Part shown: piece by piece, positions 35,781 through 44,150 of the stretch
How the letters are laid out: each line of letters begins with the position of its first letter
How positions within the stretch are numbered: position 1 is the stretch's first letter
Assembly: GCA_029975745.1 (NCBI GenBank)
Contig: JARKOL010000396.1
Span: 1 to 45,983 of the forward strand
Length of the DNA: 45,983 bases
Source: Myxococcota bacterium
GTDB taxonomy: Bacteria > Myxococcota_A > UBA9042 > DTJE01
Direction: 5' to 3'
The notes under the pieces: model-generated
Database searches by the model: none
Told to the model about the DNA's origin: nothing
The model's input: only the letters and a program-made list of their open reading frames with translations
Program-made: the position numbers and the translations under genes

Positions 35781-36386
35781 TCATCCGGCAGCGTCGAATC
35801 CAGTCGCCATCTCCTTCAGGATCACCTCGACCTCGACCTGCAGCGCGGCCCGGAGCGCCGTGGCATCCTGGCCCACCAACCGGTTCGCCAGGCGCAGGGG
35901 CATCGCCTCCAGCGTGGCCCGGGCCGCTGCCAGGGTGTCCGCGTACACCTGCACTGCCTGGGCCTTGGGGATCAGTTCCCCGGTGCGCTCCCGCAGCCTC
36001 AACTGTCCCAATTTCGCTTTCACGGCCTCGGACAAGACCCGGGCCCGCAGCAGTTTCCCGGCGTCCCCCGACACGCTGCCCAGGCTGGTGTCGCCCCGCT
36101 CCTCGAATCCCCGGTCCACCGGAGGGGCCGGTCTGCGAGGGGCAGTCGCCGGCGACTCGGGCAGCGGGGCCGCCCCCGCAAACACCCGGTCCGGCTTCCC
36201 GCCCCGCAACGGATCGCGGCCTCCGTTGACCCGGGCCACGGTCGCCGCCTGGTCGAGCGAACCGTCTGCCCGGCTCACCAGGAAGCCCTGGGCCCGCCAG
36301 CGCCGCACGGTCCGCTCGTTCACGCCGAGCACCTGGGCAGCCCAGGCGTCGCTAAACGTCCGGCCATCTCGCGGTTTCCCGGCCAT
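35781..36386 (-). CDS. Terminase small subunit-like protein (Nu1 type)
   Basis: A 201-aa DNA-recognition protein. The N-terminal HTH (FSDAWAAQVLGVNERTVRRWRAQGF, quoted in part) recognises DNA. After a Pro-rich linker the C-terminal helical half (LLRARVLSEAVKAKLGQL, LIPKAQAVQVYADTL) resembles the oligomerising region of Nu1/DUF1441 small terminases. It sits directly upstream of TerL, as small subunits usually do. Its recognition (pac/cos) site is not identified but is often inside or next to this gene. Confidence 0.82.
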   Translation of the reverse strand: MAGKPRDGRTFSDAWAAQVLGVNERTVRRWRAQGFLVSRADGSLDQAATVARVNGGRDPLRGGKPDRVFAGAAPLPESPATAPRRPAPPVDRGFEERGDTSLGSVSGDAGKLLRARVLSEAVKAKLGQLRLRERTGELIPKAQAVQVYADTLAAARATLEAMPLRLANRLVGQDATALRAALQVEVEVILKEMATGFDAAG

Positions 36387-36390
36387 CCCC

Positions 36391-36606
36391 CTACCCTCGC
36401 TTCGCCCCGATGCGCTGCTGGACGCAGAGCCACACCGCGTCCTCCAGGACGGCGTCGGCCAGGTCCGTGCTCGACTGGCCCAGCCGCCTCCCCTGCACCA
36501 CCCGGCACAGCCGGTCCCTGACCCCGTCGCAGACCGCCCGGATCTCGTTCACGAGCCGGTCGCCCTCGTCCCCACGCACCGTTTTCGGCCCCTTCCTCGT
36601 TTTCAT
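36391..36606 (-). CDS. Small unknown protein upstream of terS
   Basis: A 71-aa charged helical protein (MKTRKGPKTVRGDEGD, VLEDAVWLCVQQRIG). AAAGGAGG precedes the ATG, one of the better ribosome sites in the element. It ends four bases before terS. The family is not recognised. Confidence 0.65.
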   Translation of the reverse strand: MKTRKGPKTVRGDEGDRLVNEIRAVCDGVRDRLCRVVQGRRLGQSSTDLADAVLEDAVWLCVQQRIGAKRG

Positions 36607-36631
36607 CTCGCTACCTCCTTTCCGGGCATCC

Positions 36632-36680
36632 ATCCCGGACGTTGATCCCGGGCATTCCGGGCATCCCGGACATCCCGGGC
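36632..36680. repeat. 9-bp tandem repeats ATCCCGGRC
   Basis: Five units: 36632-36640, then four directly abutting at 36645-36653, 36654-36662 (ATTCCGGGC), 36663-36671 and 36672-36680. They lie in the leader of the packaging operon. They could be operators, iterons or part of the packaging site. A plus-strand reading as (GIP)n is possible, but no gene supports it. Confidence 0.7.
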
Positions 36681-36719
36681 GCAATAAATCAGGGTCCCCT
36701 GCTAGCGACTGCGGGCCGC

Positions 36720-36770
36720 GCGCCGTACCGGCGGCCGGCATCCCCCTCAGGAGGAACCATGCCGGCGGGG
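36720..36770 (-). other. Imperfect inverted repeat behind the 167-aa gene
   Basis: GCCGGCAT and ATGCCGGC pair perfectly, and GTACCGG-type arms extend the stem with mismatches. It lies just downstream of the 167-aa ORF on the minus strand and before the packaging genes, so it may be a terminator or processing hairpin. Confidence 0.4.
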
Positions 36771-36787
36771 GGTACCGGTCCCCCGCC

Positions 36788-37291
36788 TCACCGCCGCCTC
36801 TCCCGCAAGGGATTCAGCACGGTCGGAAGCCACCGAGGCGACGCGTACCCGTTCACCGGAACCCGGCGCGCCCACGGCAGCGTCGGGATCTCCCCATCGA
36901 CCATGTAGACCAGCGGGATGCTTGCCCTGACCTCGATCAGCCCCGCTTCGTTGAGCGCCTTCACCGCGTCGATCAAGCCCTGCGAGACCTCGTTCCAGAG
37001 CAGGACGTTCCGGCCTGCGAAGAGGGCACGCTCGCCTCTCGCCCCGTCGATGTGCCGGCACAGTTCCACCCACGACGTGCCCGGACACCTGCGCACCAGG
37101 TCGAGCACGGCGCTCGCCATCGGGCTCAGTCCGGGCGGCACGCCGTCGGTCGTTCGCGGACTCGGACCAGGCTGGGCCGTGTTCCCGGAAGCCGCCCGCA
37201 CCGCCAGCATCCGTCTCGCCTTGTCCGGATCGGGTTCGTTCAGGGCCGCCGCGGCCCTCATGGCTATCGTTCTTCCGGTCGCATCGCTCAT
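36788..37291 (-). CDS. Unknown 167-aa protein between the repeat clusters
   Basis: Not recognised. An N-terminal Ala-rich, disordered part is followed by a winged-helix-like stretch (MASAVLDLVRRCPGTSWVELCRHI ... GLIDAVKALNEAGLIEVR, quoted in part). The end, SPRWLPTVLNPLRERR, is basic. GGGAGG lies seven bases before the ATG. It begins just downstream of the GTAGCACC cluster, so it may be controlled by, or bind, that cluster. Confidence 0.65.
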   Translation of the reverse strand: MSDATGRTIAMRAAAALNEPDPDKARRMLAVRAASGNTAQPGPSPRTTDGVPPGLSPMASAVLDLVRRCPGTSWVELCRHIDGARGERALFAGRNVLLWNEVSQGLIDAVKALNEAGLIEVRASIPLVYMVDGEIPTLPWARRVPVNGYASPRWLPTVLNPLRERRR

Positions 37292-37348
37292 CGAACCACC
37301 TCCCTGCCCGAATCACCGGGCAACCGATTCCCCTGCGATCCCGGTTCC

Positions 37349-37644
37349 GTAGCACCTTGTAGCACCTCTGTGGCACTATCTTCTTCAATGATTTCGGTCG
37401 TGTAGCACCGTAGCACCTGTAGCACCCGGTTCCTCTCACGTGTGCGCGAGAGCACCCGTTTCCCCGGCCTTCCCTGGATCGAGAGAGATCCGTCCGTCAT
37501 TGCGTGCCTGTGGATCGCGACGGAAGTGCTACAACCACCACAAGTGCCTGTGCTCATTCGGGAAATGGCGTAGCACCCCGGTGCTACGGGCTTCACGGAA
37601 CTGCCGGTATTTCTTGACGTAACGCCGTAGCGCTTCGGTGCTAC
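37349..37644. repeat. Iteron-like cluster of GTAGCACC
   Basis: GTAGCACC occurs at 37349, 37359, 37402, 37410, 37419 and 37570. The reverse complement GGTGCTAC occurs at 37580 and 37637, and the variant AGTGCTAC at 37525. A palindrome, CGTAGCACCCCGGTGCTACG, lies at 37569-37588. The 37402-37426 copies are back to back at 8-9-bp spacing. The cluster lies in the 379-bp gap after the primase-helicase gene, which otherwise holds no gene. It resembles the iteron regions bound by P4-type replication proteins and is a candidate replication origin. Confidence 0.8.
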
Positions 37645-37670
37645 ACTCCCGCTACGATTTCCCATATCCC

Positions 37671-40600
37671 TCACGGCATCACCTCGTCGTCGGACTCCAG
37701 GCAGAAGACCGTCATCTTCCTGGGCTGTCGCGTCCCGGCCCCGCTTCCCGAAAGGTCGCAGCGGGCGTTGACGCTGTTCTCGACGAACCGGTCGCAGTCC
37801 TTGGCGACCGCCGTGAACCCGCTCGCCTCCATCCCCCCGAACTCCCGCGAGCCCCGCAGGAGCACCGAGCGCACGACGGTCTCGGGGTGGACCCACAGGA
37901 GCAGGTCCGGCCCGCGGCGCTGGACGAACACCCCGAGCCACGGGAATTCCAGGCGCCGCGACCAGTTGCCCTTCTCGACGTACGCATCGACCTGGGTAGC
38001 GAGCGTCGTCGATTCGCGCGTCGTGTGCCCCATCGAGGTCTCGACCGGCATCTCGAACGGCGTGTGGAGCAGCGCGTCGAGGAGGCGGTTTCCCTTGCGG
38101 TCGGCCTTGATGGAGCGGAAGTCGCCCGCCTTCGCCTCGGCGATGCGGCCGTGCATCTCGCGCCAGTCGAGCCCGAGCACCTTCGCGACCGCGAGGCAAG
38201 GCCAGACGTTCGACATCCAGCGGTCGTCGATGAGGCCCCGGCCGGGCAGGGTCAGGTCGTGCTGGATGTCCATGTAGGCCGCCCGCAGATCCTCGACCCG
38301 ATCGAGCAGGCCGAACACGATCGAACGGCGCAGTTCGTCGAGGTCCACACCGTTCGCCGCGATCCACCGAGGGACCGTGATCTCGGGCCCCTCCATCTTG
38401 CGCATGTGCCGGAGCTCGATCCGGAACCACCGATTCCGGTCTGCGTCCTTGGACCCGATCGGCTCGATGGACGCCGCGATGCACGCAACGGAAAGCGTGT
38501 CCTCCCGGGCGCCCTGGTCCTGGGTGCCGCGAAGGCGGGCCGCCGAACCGGTCGATGCCGTGCGCAGCATCCGCAGGATGCCGTCCATGCGTCCCTGGTG
38601 CCGGTCCTCGGACGGTTCGAACTCGTCCAGGAGGACGGTGCGGCTGCTGCCGGAAAACGCCCCGACGATCCCCGCGCTGGACGGGTCCGGGTTGTAGTAG
38701 CTTGTCGGCAGCAGGCCCAGCGGCAATCGCTTGTCCTTTCCGGCGAACCCCCCCTGCACCAGCAACGACTTGCCGGACTCGGTCTCCGCGTTGATGTGGA
38801 GGAGTTGCTTCGTGGGAAAGACCTGGGACCACGTCAGCGCGAACGGCAGCGTGGCCACGATGAACGGATCCACGCCGCTCTCGTGGTCCCGGAACTGCCA
38901 CCCGGTCGCGATGATCTGGAAGACGATGTCGAACGCCTCTTTCGCGGTGTAGCACAGCGGCAGGTTCAGGCGATCGGGCGTCCATTCCGGCGGCGCCCAG
39001 CCGTGGACGCGCTGCTTCGAAGTCAGGAGGTATCGATCGTCGATGATCGGGCTGTCCGCCTTGGCCCAGCGGCCATCGCGGTGGACCAGGCGCATCCTGG
39101 TATCCACCAGGGCAACGACCGGGCGGTCCCGCGTGCCCAGCGAGTGCAAGCCGTCGGCGATCTCCTGCAGATCCCATCGGGGTCGCAGGTCGGCGGCCAC
39201 GCGGCAGAGCGCACGGAGCATGGCCTGCGGGATCTGGCGGTCCTCGAGGGACGGCGCCCTCGTCCTCGCCCACTCCTCGACGTCCCCGAGTTCGGGGGCG
39301 AGGGCCGAGATGACCAGGCGGGGGGAGGAGAGCGCCACCTGTACCGGGACGCCATGGCGCTGCGAGTAGAGCGTCACGACCGTGCCGTCACGGGAATTGC
39401 GTTCGAGAAACAGCGGCAGGAACGGGGCCGTGGGACCGACCAGCGAATCGGCAAGCACGCCCGAGACGCCCTCGCCGCTCGCGGCCGGCGGGTCGCCCGC
39501 GGGGGTCTGCGCGTGCAGAGCGGCCTTCACCGCGCGATCGATCGCGGGCCGCTTCAGCCAGCGCCCGCACGCGGTACAAACCCGGTCGATCATCCCGGCG
39601 CGCTCGACCTCGTCGAAGCCTGCCAGATACGGGATCACCTCTTCCTGAACACGACGTCCCTTCGCACCCGCGTCGGGCTCTGCATCGATGGCGGCGAGGA
39701 TCCAGTTCAGGAACGAGGGAGCCCCTTCGACCACGGGTGCGAGGAACTCCCTCACCCGGGTCGTCGCCGCCTCGATTTCCGCTTCGGAAGGAGTCGAACC
39801 AGGCACCAGGAACGACCGCAACAGGTCGTTGGGGTCCTTGCTGTCGCTCTGGTAGGCGGGTCGGGCTACCCGGGCCACGGACCCGAGTCTGGCCGCGAAC
39901 GCCCGCGTCGCCGCCTCCCCGGCCGGGTCCGCGTCGAGCATCACGGTCACGCGTGCCAGGCCGTGCCGGTCGAGCAGCGTCCGGGCGGCCTCGTCGTGGT
40001 TCGCGGTCGCACCGAGCAGACCCACCGCGTCCAGGCCCGCTTGCCGCAGCGTCAGCACGTCGAACTCGCCCTCGCACACGACCACGTGGTCGCACCCGTG
40101 GCCCAGGCTTTGCAATCCATACAGAGGAGGGCACGGCACACCCGCGAGCTTCCGGTGCGCCAGGCCTTTGGGAACGTCGGCCCCGATACGCCGGCCCGTC
40201 AGCGACGCGACCTGCCCGTCCTCGAACACGGGGAAGACCACGCACCCGTACAGGATGTCGTACTCCCGACCGTCCCTGGACCGCGCCAGGAAGCCGACCT
40301 CACGGAATTGCTCCAGGGTGTGGGGCTTGGAGTCGCCTTCCAGAGCAGCGTGCGACTGGCCATGCGGCCAGAAGCCCAGGTGGGCGCCGCGGATCGTGTC
40401 GTCGAGGAACCCCCGGCCCCGAACGTACGCCAGGGCATCGGCACCCTTACCCGGGTCCCACAACCACTTCTCGGCCTGGGCCGCGATGTCGCCGAGGAGC
40501 CGGGCCGTGGTCCGCCGCTTCTCCTGCGTCGCGATCCAGGCCGGCGACGGCGGCACCAGGTCGATCCCCGCCTCCGTGGCGAGCGCCTGCAGCGCGTCCA

Positions 40601-40865
40601 CGAACGTCCCGCCATGCGCGTGCCGCCATGCGTCGAACACGTCGCCGTACGCGCCGCACCCGAAGCAGAAGAAGTGACCGTCGGGGTAGAGGTGGAGCGA
40701 GGGCGTCTTTTCGCCGTGCAGGAAGCAGAGCCCGACGAAGTGGCCGGCGCAGCCGTTCGGCTTGAGTTCGGTGAGACGTCCGACCACGCTGGCCAGGGAA
40801 ACCCGGCGCCGCACCTCGGCGACCACGTCGTGCGGTTCCGTGATCCCGCCCGAGAACCTACCCAT
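37671..40865 (-). CDS. Primase-helicase (CHC2 zinc finger, Toprim, AAA ATPase)
   Basis: A 1064-aa replication protein. The zinc-binding primase domain has Cys47, His50, Cys67 and Cys70 in CFLHGEKTPS and FFCFGCGAYG. A Toprim domain has CEGEFDVL (near 263) and MLDADPAG (near 310). The C-terminal third is an ATPase with Walker A ETESGKS (near 692) and Walker B LLDEFEP (near 745). This order matches phage and satellite primase-helicases such as P4 alpha in layout. It overlaps the AlpA-like gene by eight bases. Its 3' end faces the GTAGCACC cluster, a likely target. Confidence 0.9.
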   Translation of the reverse strand: MGRFSGGITEPHDVVAEVRRRVSLASVVGRLTELKPNGCAGHFVGLCFLHGEKTPSLHLYPDGHFFCFGCGAYGDVFDAWRHAHGGTFVDALQALATEAGIDLVPPSPAWIATQEKRRTTARLLGDIAAQAEKWLWDPGKGADALAYVRGRGFLDDTIRGAHLGFWPHGQSHAALEGDSKPHTLEQFREVGFLARSRDGREYDILYGCVVFPVFEDGQVASLTGRRIGADVPKGLAHRKLAGVPCPPLYGLQSLGHGCDHVVVCEGEFDVLTLRQAGLDAVGLLGATANHDEAARTLLDRHGLARVTVMLDADPAGEAATRAFAARLGSVARVARPAYQSDSKDPNDLLRSFLVPGSTPSEAEIEAATTRVREFLAPVVEGAPSFLNWILAAIDAEPDAGAKGRRVQEEVIPYLAGFDEVERAGMIDRVCTACGRWLKRPAIDRAVKAALHAQTPAGDPPAASGEGVSGVLADSLVGPTAPFLPLFLERNSRDGTVVTLYSQRHGVPVQVALSSPRLVISALAPELGDVEEWARTRAPSLEDRQIPQAMLRALCRVAADLRPRWDLQEIADGLHSLGTRDRPVVALVDTRMRLVHRDGRWAKADSPIIDDRYLLTSKQRVHGWAPPEWTPDRLNLPLCYTAKEAFDIVFQIIATGWQFRDHESGVDPFIVATLPFALTWSQVFPTKQLLHINAETESGKSLLVQGGFAGKDKRLPLGLLPTSYYNPDPSSAGIVGAFSGSSRTVLLDEFEPSEDRHQGRMDGILRMLRTASTGSAARLRGTQDQGAREDTLSVACIAASIEPIGSKDADRNRWFRIELRHMRKMEGPEITVPRWIAANGVDLDELRRSIVFGLLDRVEDLRAAYMDIQHDLTLPGRGLIDDRWMSNVWPCLAVAKVLGLDWREMHGRIAEAKAGDFRSIKADRKGNRLLDALLHTPFEMPVETSMGHTTRESTTLATQVDAYVEKGNWSRRLEFPWLGVFVQRRGPDLLLWVHPETVVRSVLLRGSREFGGMEASGFTAVAKDCDRFVENSVNARCDLSGSGAGTRQPRKMTVFCLESDDEVMP

Positions 40866-41097
40866 CGCGTCCGCTCCCCTCGGAATCGCCGTCCGTCACC
40901 GAATGGCCACTGCCCGCCCCGTCGCCCTGCTCCCGGCACGCATCCAGGAAGGCCCGGAAGTCCGACGCGGCCACCCGGCGGTTTCGCCCGAACTTGAACG
41001 ACGGCAGGGCGCCGCACCGGATCCGCCGCCACCATGTCAGGCGGCTCTCACCCGTCAGTTCCGCGAGCTGCTTCAGGCTCAACATCGGGTCGTTCAT
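40858..41097 (-). CDS. AlpA/excisionase-like HTH protein
   Basis: A 79-aa MerR-type HTH_17 protein (MLSLKQLAELTGESRLTWWRRI ... LPSFKFGRNRRVAASDFRAFL, quoted in part), with a charged tail. GGAGG five bases upstream of the ATG. First gene of the replication operon, overlapping the primase gene. AlpA-like proteins act as excisionases or as activators of element genes. A 23-bp palindrome lies in its promoter region. Confidence 0.85.
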   Translation of the reverse strand: MNDPMLSLKQLAELTGESRLTWWRRIRCGALPSFKFGRNRRVAASDFRAFLDACREQGDGAGSGHSVTDGDSEGSGRDG

Positions 41098-41140
41098 GAG
41101 CGCCTCCTGCGACCGCCGGGGGAAGGCCCGCTTGCAACGT

Positions 41141-41163
41141 CAGGATATGTCCGACACATCCTG
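41141..41163. promoter_or_regulatory. Operator palindrome upstream of the replication operon
   Basis: CAGGATATGT and ACACATCCTG flank CCG; nine of ten arm positions pair. It lies 44 bp before the AlpA-like ATG. A dyad of this length at this place is typical for a phage-type repressor. No repressor is clearly recognised in the element. Confidence 0.65.
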
Positions 41164-41317
41164 AGTGCCACCGTAACCACCTGTTATTGTTAGGATAGAA
41201 TCGTTCAGGTTCCCGGCCATTTCGTCCGGGTGGGCGCAGTTCGACCGCAAGGGCGGCGTGGATCCGCTGCCATCACAAAGGATTGCGGGAGGAAGGAAAC
41301 AGTTTTCCTACGGGGGA

Positions 41318-42058
41318 TTACGTCCGGACTTTCTTCCCACGGGCCTTGCGAACGCGGTCGGCAAGTCGCTGGAAACGCTCCCGTGGTTTCCTTTCCTCAA
41401 GGAACCGCCAGGGGATCGTCAGCATCAGCAGGATCGTCATCTCGTCGTGATCGAGGTCGCGTCCGTCCTGCTCCTTCAGGTCGTCCAAGGCCCCGACCAT
41501 CAGGCGCAGCGCCTGCGCGTGGCCCGTTCGCGGACGGCCGGCGCGCCCCGTCCGCGCTGCCGCGAACTTCGGAAGCCTCAGCGTCCAGGTGGCAAGCAGC
41601 CGGATCGCTTCGCTGACCTCCTGCGGCTGGTAGTTGCGAAGGCGCTCGCCCGTTGGAGTCGTGAAATCCCGCGCCACCCGGGCCGCGGCCTGCAACGCCT
41701 CCTGCGTCTGGCGCAGTCCCTTCACCACATCGGAGGACAACTGGTCCGCCACGTTGAATCCCAGGAGCGCCTCGCGCAGCCTGTCGGACGCGAGCACCTC
41801 GCTGACCTCGGGGCTTCGACCCACCCAGAAGGGTTCATGGATCGTGCCGTCGCTGTCCATGAACCCATCCCTCAGAAGGGATTCGACGGGGTACGAATCG
41901 CCGACCGAGCCCACGGGAGGAGGCTGCCCTAGGCTCAGGCCGGTCGTTCGTTCGAACTTCCTGAACAGACGCCGCCACTCGCGAGCCAGCTCGACAAGCT
42001 CCGGCGTCGGGCGGCAGTACCGATTGATCAGGCCTTCATGCCGTGGCTCCCCATTCAT
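41318..42058 (-). CDS. Unknown 246-aa protein
   Basis: Not recognised. Mostly helical: an N-terminal segment (PTPELVELAREWRRLFRKFE), a middle with VSEAIRLLATWTLRLPKF, and a very basic end (FQRLADRVRKARGKKVRT). The ATG at 42058 has GGGAG upstream; the GTG at 42124 in the track has none. It is divergent from the small-gene block and shares the spacer with it. A GTAGCAC copy lies at 42118, 60 bp upstream. Confidence 0.65.
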   Translation of the reverse strand: MNGEPRHEGLINRYCRPTPELVELAREWRRLFRKFERTTGLSLGQPPPVGSVGDSYPVESLLRDGFMDSDGTIHEPFWVGRSPEVSEVLASDRLREALLGFNVADQLSSDVVKGLRQTQEALQAAARVARDFTTPTGERLRNYQPQEVSEAIRLLATWTLRLPKFAAARTGRAGRPRTGHAQALRLMVGALDDLKEQDGRDLDHDEMTILLMLTIPWRFLEERKPRERFQRLADRVRKARGKKVRT

Positions 42059-42277
42059 GTTCGTGCTCCCGGCTTCATCGCCGGCACCGATGCATCCGCG
42101 GTGCCCGGCTTCGGATGGTAGCACGAGCGAGCCGACCCCCGGGCCCTCATCAGGCAGGCCGTCGATTGCTCACAACCCACTGATATAAAGCGGTTATTTC
42201 CCTTGCAATGCCCCGATCACAGAGCAAACATGACCTCACGAAGCGGGGGCAACCCGCTGAATTGTAAGGAGCAACAC

Positions 42278-42610
42278 ATGGGCAACGCGATGAAGAACCT
42301 GGTCGAGACGAAGGTCGAGAAGAGCCTGGGCGGCAACGCGGTGGACCTGGTGCTCCACTGGCGCGAGGCCGGGAGCCAATGGCGCCGCATCCAGGCCGAG
42401 ACGTACCGGATCGCAGCGCGCATTGCGGAGTGCAGCGAGGACGCCGGGTGGTGCGTGGACCCCCATGCCGACTGCGGGATCCTGGGCCACGGGCTGCTCG
42501 GGACCTACATCCGCCTGGAACTGGCCAACGGAACCGAGGCCGAGGCGGCGATGGCGAAGCGGGTGGCCATACGGGTCATCGAAGAGGCCATCGCGGACAG
42601 CAACGACTGA
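42278..42610 (+). CDS. Small unknown protein 1 of the right-end block
   Basis: A 110-aa soluble protein (KNLVETKVEKSLGGNAVDLVLHW at the start, quoted in part), with three Cys in AECSEDAGWCVDPHADCG. AAGGAG precedes the ATG. A TATAAA box at 42184 and an AGCGGG/CCCGCT hairpin lie in the leader. It is the first of five codirectional small genes. The family is not recognised. Confidence 0.7.
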   Translation: MGNAMKNLVETKVEKSLGGNAVDLVLHWREAGSQWRRIQAETYRIAARIAECSEDAGWCVDPHADCGILGHGLLGTYIRLELANGTEAEAAMAKRVAIRVIEEAIADSND

Positions 42611-42622
42611 AGGGGGTTTTCG

Positions 42623-42832
42623 ATGCGCGCAACGCACGAAGTCCAGGTCTGGAACCACAAGGGGTCATGGCGGACCCGCTGGTATGCCTGCGAGGTCATC
42701 GGCCGGCATCCCGCGCCGACCTCGTTCGTGGACGGCGGCCTGGTCGAGGACTGGTACGATGTCCGCGTGCGCGACGGGTCGGTCTACGAGTGGTGCAACC
42801 CCGAGTGCATCCGGGTCCGGACGGCCCGGTGA
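42623..42832 (+). CDS. Small unknown protein 2
   Basis: A 69-aa beta-rich protein (VQVWNHKGSWRTRWYACEVIG, in part; EWCNPECIRVR). AGGGGG lies before the ATG at 42623. Thirteen bases separate it from the previous gene. Not recognised; reads like a small SH3-like barrel. Confidence 0.6.
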   Translation: MRATHEVQVWNHKGSWRTRWYACEVIGRHPAPTSFVDGGLVEDWYDVRVRDGSVYEWCNPECIRVRTAR

Positions 42833-42843
42833 AGGAGCCGACG

Positions 42844-43071
42844 ATGGACACGACGGGACTGAAGAGGCCGGTGGTGCGGCTGGTGGGCGAGGACGGGAAC
42901 GCCTTCGCGATCCTCGGGCGGGTCCGCCGGGCCATGCGCCAGGCCGGATGGCCGAAGGACGCGATCGACGGCTTCATGGCCGAGGCGACGTCCGGGAACT
43001 ACGACTACCTCCTCGCGACCGTGCTGGACCACTGCGACGAGCCCGCGGACGACAACGGGGAGCAGGACTGA
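42844..43071 (+). CDS. Small unknown protein 3 (conserved-looking)
   Basis: A 75-aa protein with NAFAILGRVRRAMRQAGWPK and FMAEATSGNYDYLLATVLDH. This pattern is familiar from small proteins in phages and integrated elements, but I cannot name a function. AAGGAG precedes the ATG. Its TGA overlaps the next ATG (TGATG). Confidence 0.7.
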   Translation: MDTTGLKRPVVRLVGEDGNAFAILGRVRRAMRQAGWPKDAIDGFMAEATSGNYDYLLATVLDHCDEPADDNGEQD

Positions 43072-43382
43072 TGGAGGCGACGATGGACCTGAAGGTGTGG
43101 CGCCGGATGAACGAGGATGACGAGTGCCTGGAGGTGCAGATCGGGACGTGGCCCGAGGGAGCCCCACGAACGAGCCTGCTGGAGCCCGTCACGAGCGGTG
43201 GCTGGGCCGGGCACCACAACCGCCGCCTCCACCTCATCGTCTGGCAGATCGAACCGGCCGGGTGGCGTGGGATCGTGGCCGGGCCGAAGGGGTGCTTCGC
43301 GAACGACGACCTCGCCCCGACCCCGGAAGAGTCCCTGATCCTCGCTCTCCGCGCCTACCCCTTCGACCTCGGGAACCACTGA
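43071..43382 (+). CDS. Small unknown protein 4
   Basis: A 103-aa protein (LKVWRRMNEDDECLEVQIG, HLIVWQIEPAGWRGIVAGP). The ATG at 43071 overlaps the previous stop and has GGGGAG upstream. A second ATG at 43083 with its own GGAGG is equally possible. Not recognised. Confidence 0.65.
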   Translation: MEATMDLKVWRRMNEDDECLEVQIGTWPEGAPRTSLLEPVTSGGWAGHHNRRLHLIVWQIEPAGWRGIVAGPKGCFANDDLAPTPEESLILALRAYPFDLGNH

Positions 43383-43459
43383 CCTTCCGTTGCCGTCGCA
43401 CCCTGCCGCTAGAATGCCATCGTCGAGAACGTCCCCGAACGCGTCGCGAGGTAGGGGCT

Positions 43460-43741
43460 ATGGAATGGGTGCTCGGCGGCCTCGAGGTCCTGGTGGTCGT
43501 GACGGTCCTGGCGTTCGCGGTGCTGGTGGTCCTTGCAGTCCTCTACGCGCTGTTTCTGGTAGGGGCTGTCGTCCACAGCATGCTCGCCCCGCTGTCCGAG
43601 GAGGACCGGGCGCTACGCGCCACCATCGCGGCGTTCAGGGAGAACGACAGGCGCGATCATCCCCACCCGGTTCGTCCGTCCAGTGGGTCGGGCCTGCTCC
43701 TCGGCCTGCTCCTTGGCTGGCTCTGGTGGGGCGACGACTGA
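43460..43741 (+). CDS. Small two-helix membrane protein
   Basis: A 93-aa protein with a long N-terminal hydrophobic helix (LVVVTVLAFAVLVVLAVLYAL, quoted in part), a charged middle and a C-terminal hydrophobic end (GLLLGLLLGWLWWGDD). Such small membrane proteins near element ends can act as holins or exclusion proteins; nothing here proves it. The ribosome site is weak (GAGGTAGGGG). Confidence 0.55.
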   Translation: MEWVLGGLEVLVVVTVLAFAVLVVLAVLYALFLVGAVVHSMLAPLSEEDRALRATIAAFRENDRRDHPHPVRPSSGSGLLLGLLLGWLWWGDD

Positions 43742-43758
43742 CCTGGTTCGCCTTGGTC

Positions 43759-44064
43759 CTACCGCGAGAACGTGAGCGCAGCCCTCGCCATCGGAGCGCA
43801 GCCTTCGCAGTAGTCGCGTCCGTTGACCTGGATTGCGCAGAGGTCACGATCGACCGCCCCAAGGGACGCGGTCACGACGACCGACGGGACCAACGCCCGG
43901 GAGCAGCCGTCTCCGTCGCACTGCCGCCAGGGACAGATGCTCATCGGCTTCGCCTTCAGCGTGTCCTCGACGCCGCGGGCCAGTTCCGGGCCGTTCCTCG
44001 GGCGCAACCCCCTTGAAGGTGGCGCAGCCGCTAGACGGACCCACTCAGCCCTCGTGATTTCCAT
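43759..44064 (-). CDS. Small Cys-rich, probably zinc-binding protein
   Basis: A 101-aa protein. Cys residues in CPWRQCDGDGC and, after about 25 residues, LCAIQVNGRDYCEGC suggest a zinc-ribbon or treble-clef fold. GGGAGG lies six bases before the ATG at 44064. It converges on the small-gene block. Not recognised. Confidence 0.6.
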   Translation of the reverse strand: MEITRAEWVRLAAAPPSRGLRPRNGPELARGVEDTLKAKPMSICPWRQCDGDGCSRALVPSVVVTASLGAVDRDLCAIQVNGRDYCEGCAPMARAALTFSR

Positions 44065-44150
44065 GGAGACCCTCCCACTCTCGGCGAACGGAGGATAGGC
44101 AATCGGTCAGCCCCAGGCCCATCGGCCAGAGGGGAGGCAGGTAAGAGGGC

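Noticed and set aside
42640-42660. Inteins, retrons or CBASS-like genes in the right-end block
   Set aside because: None of the six small proteins shows motifs of a known defence family.
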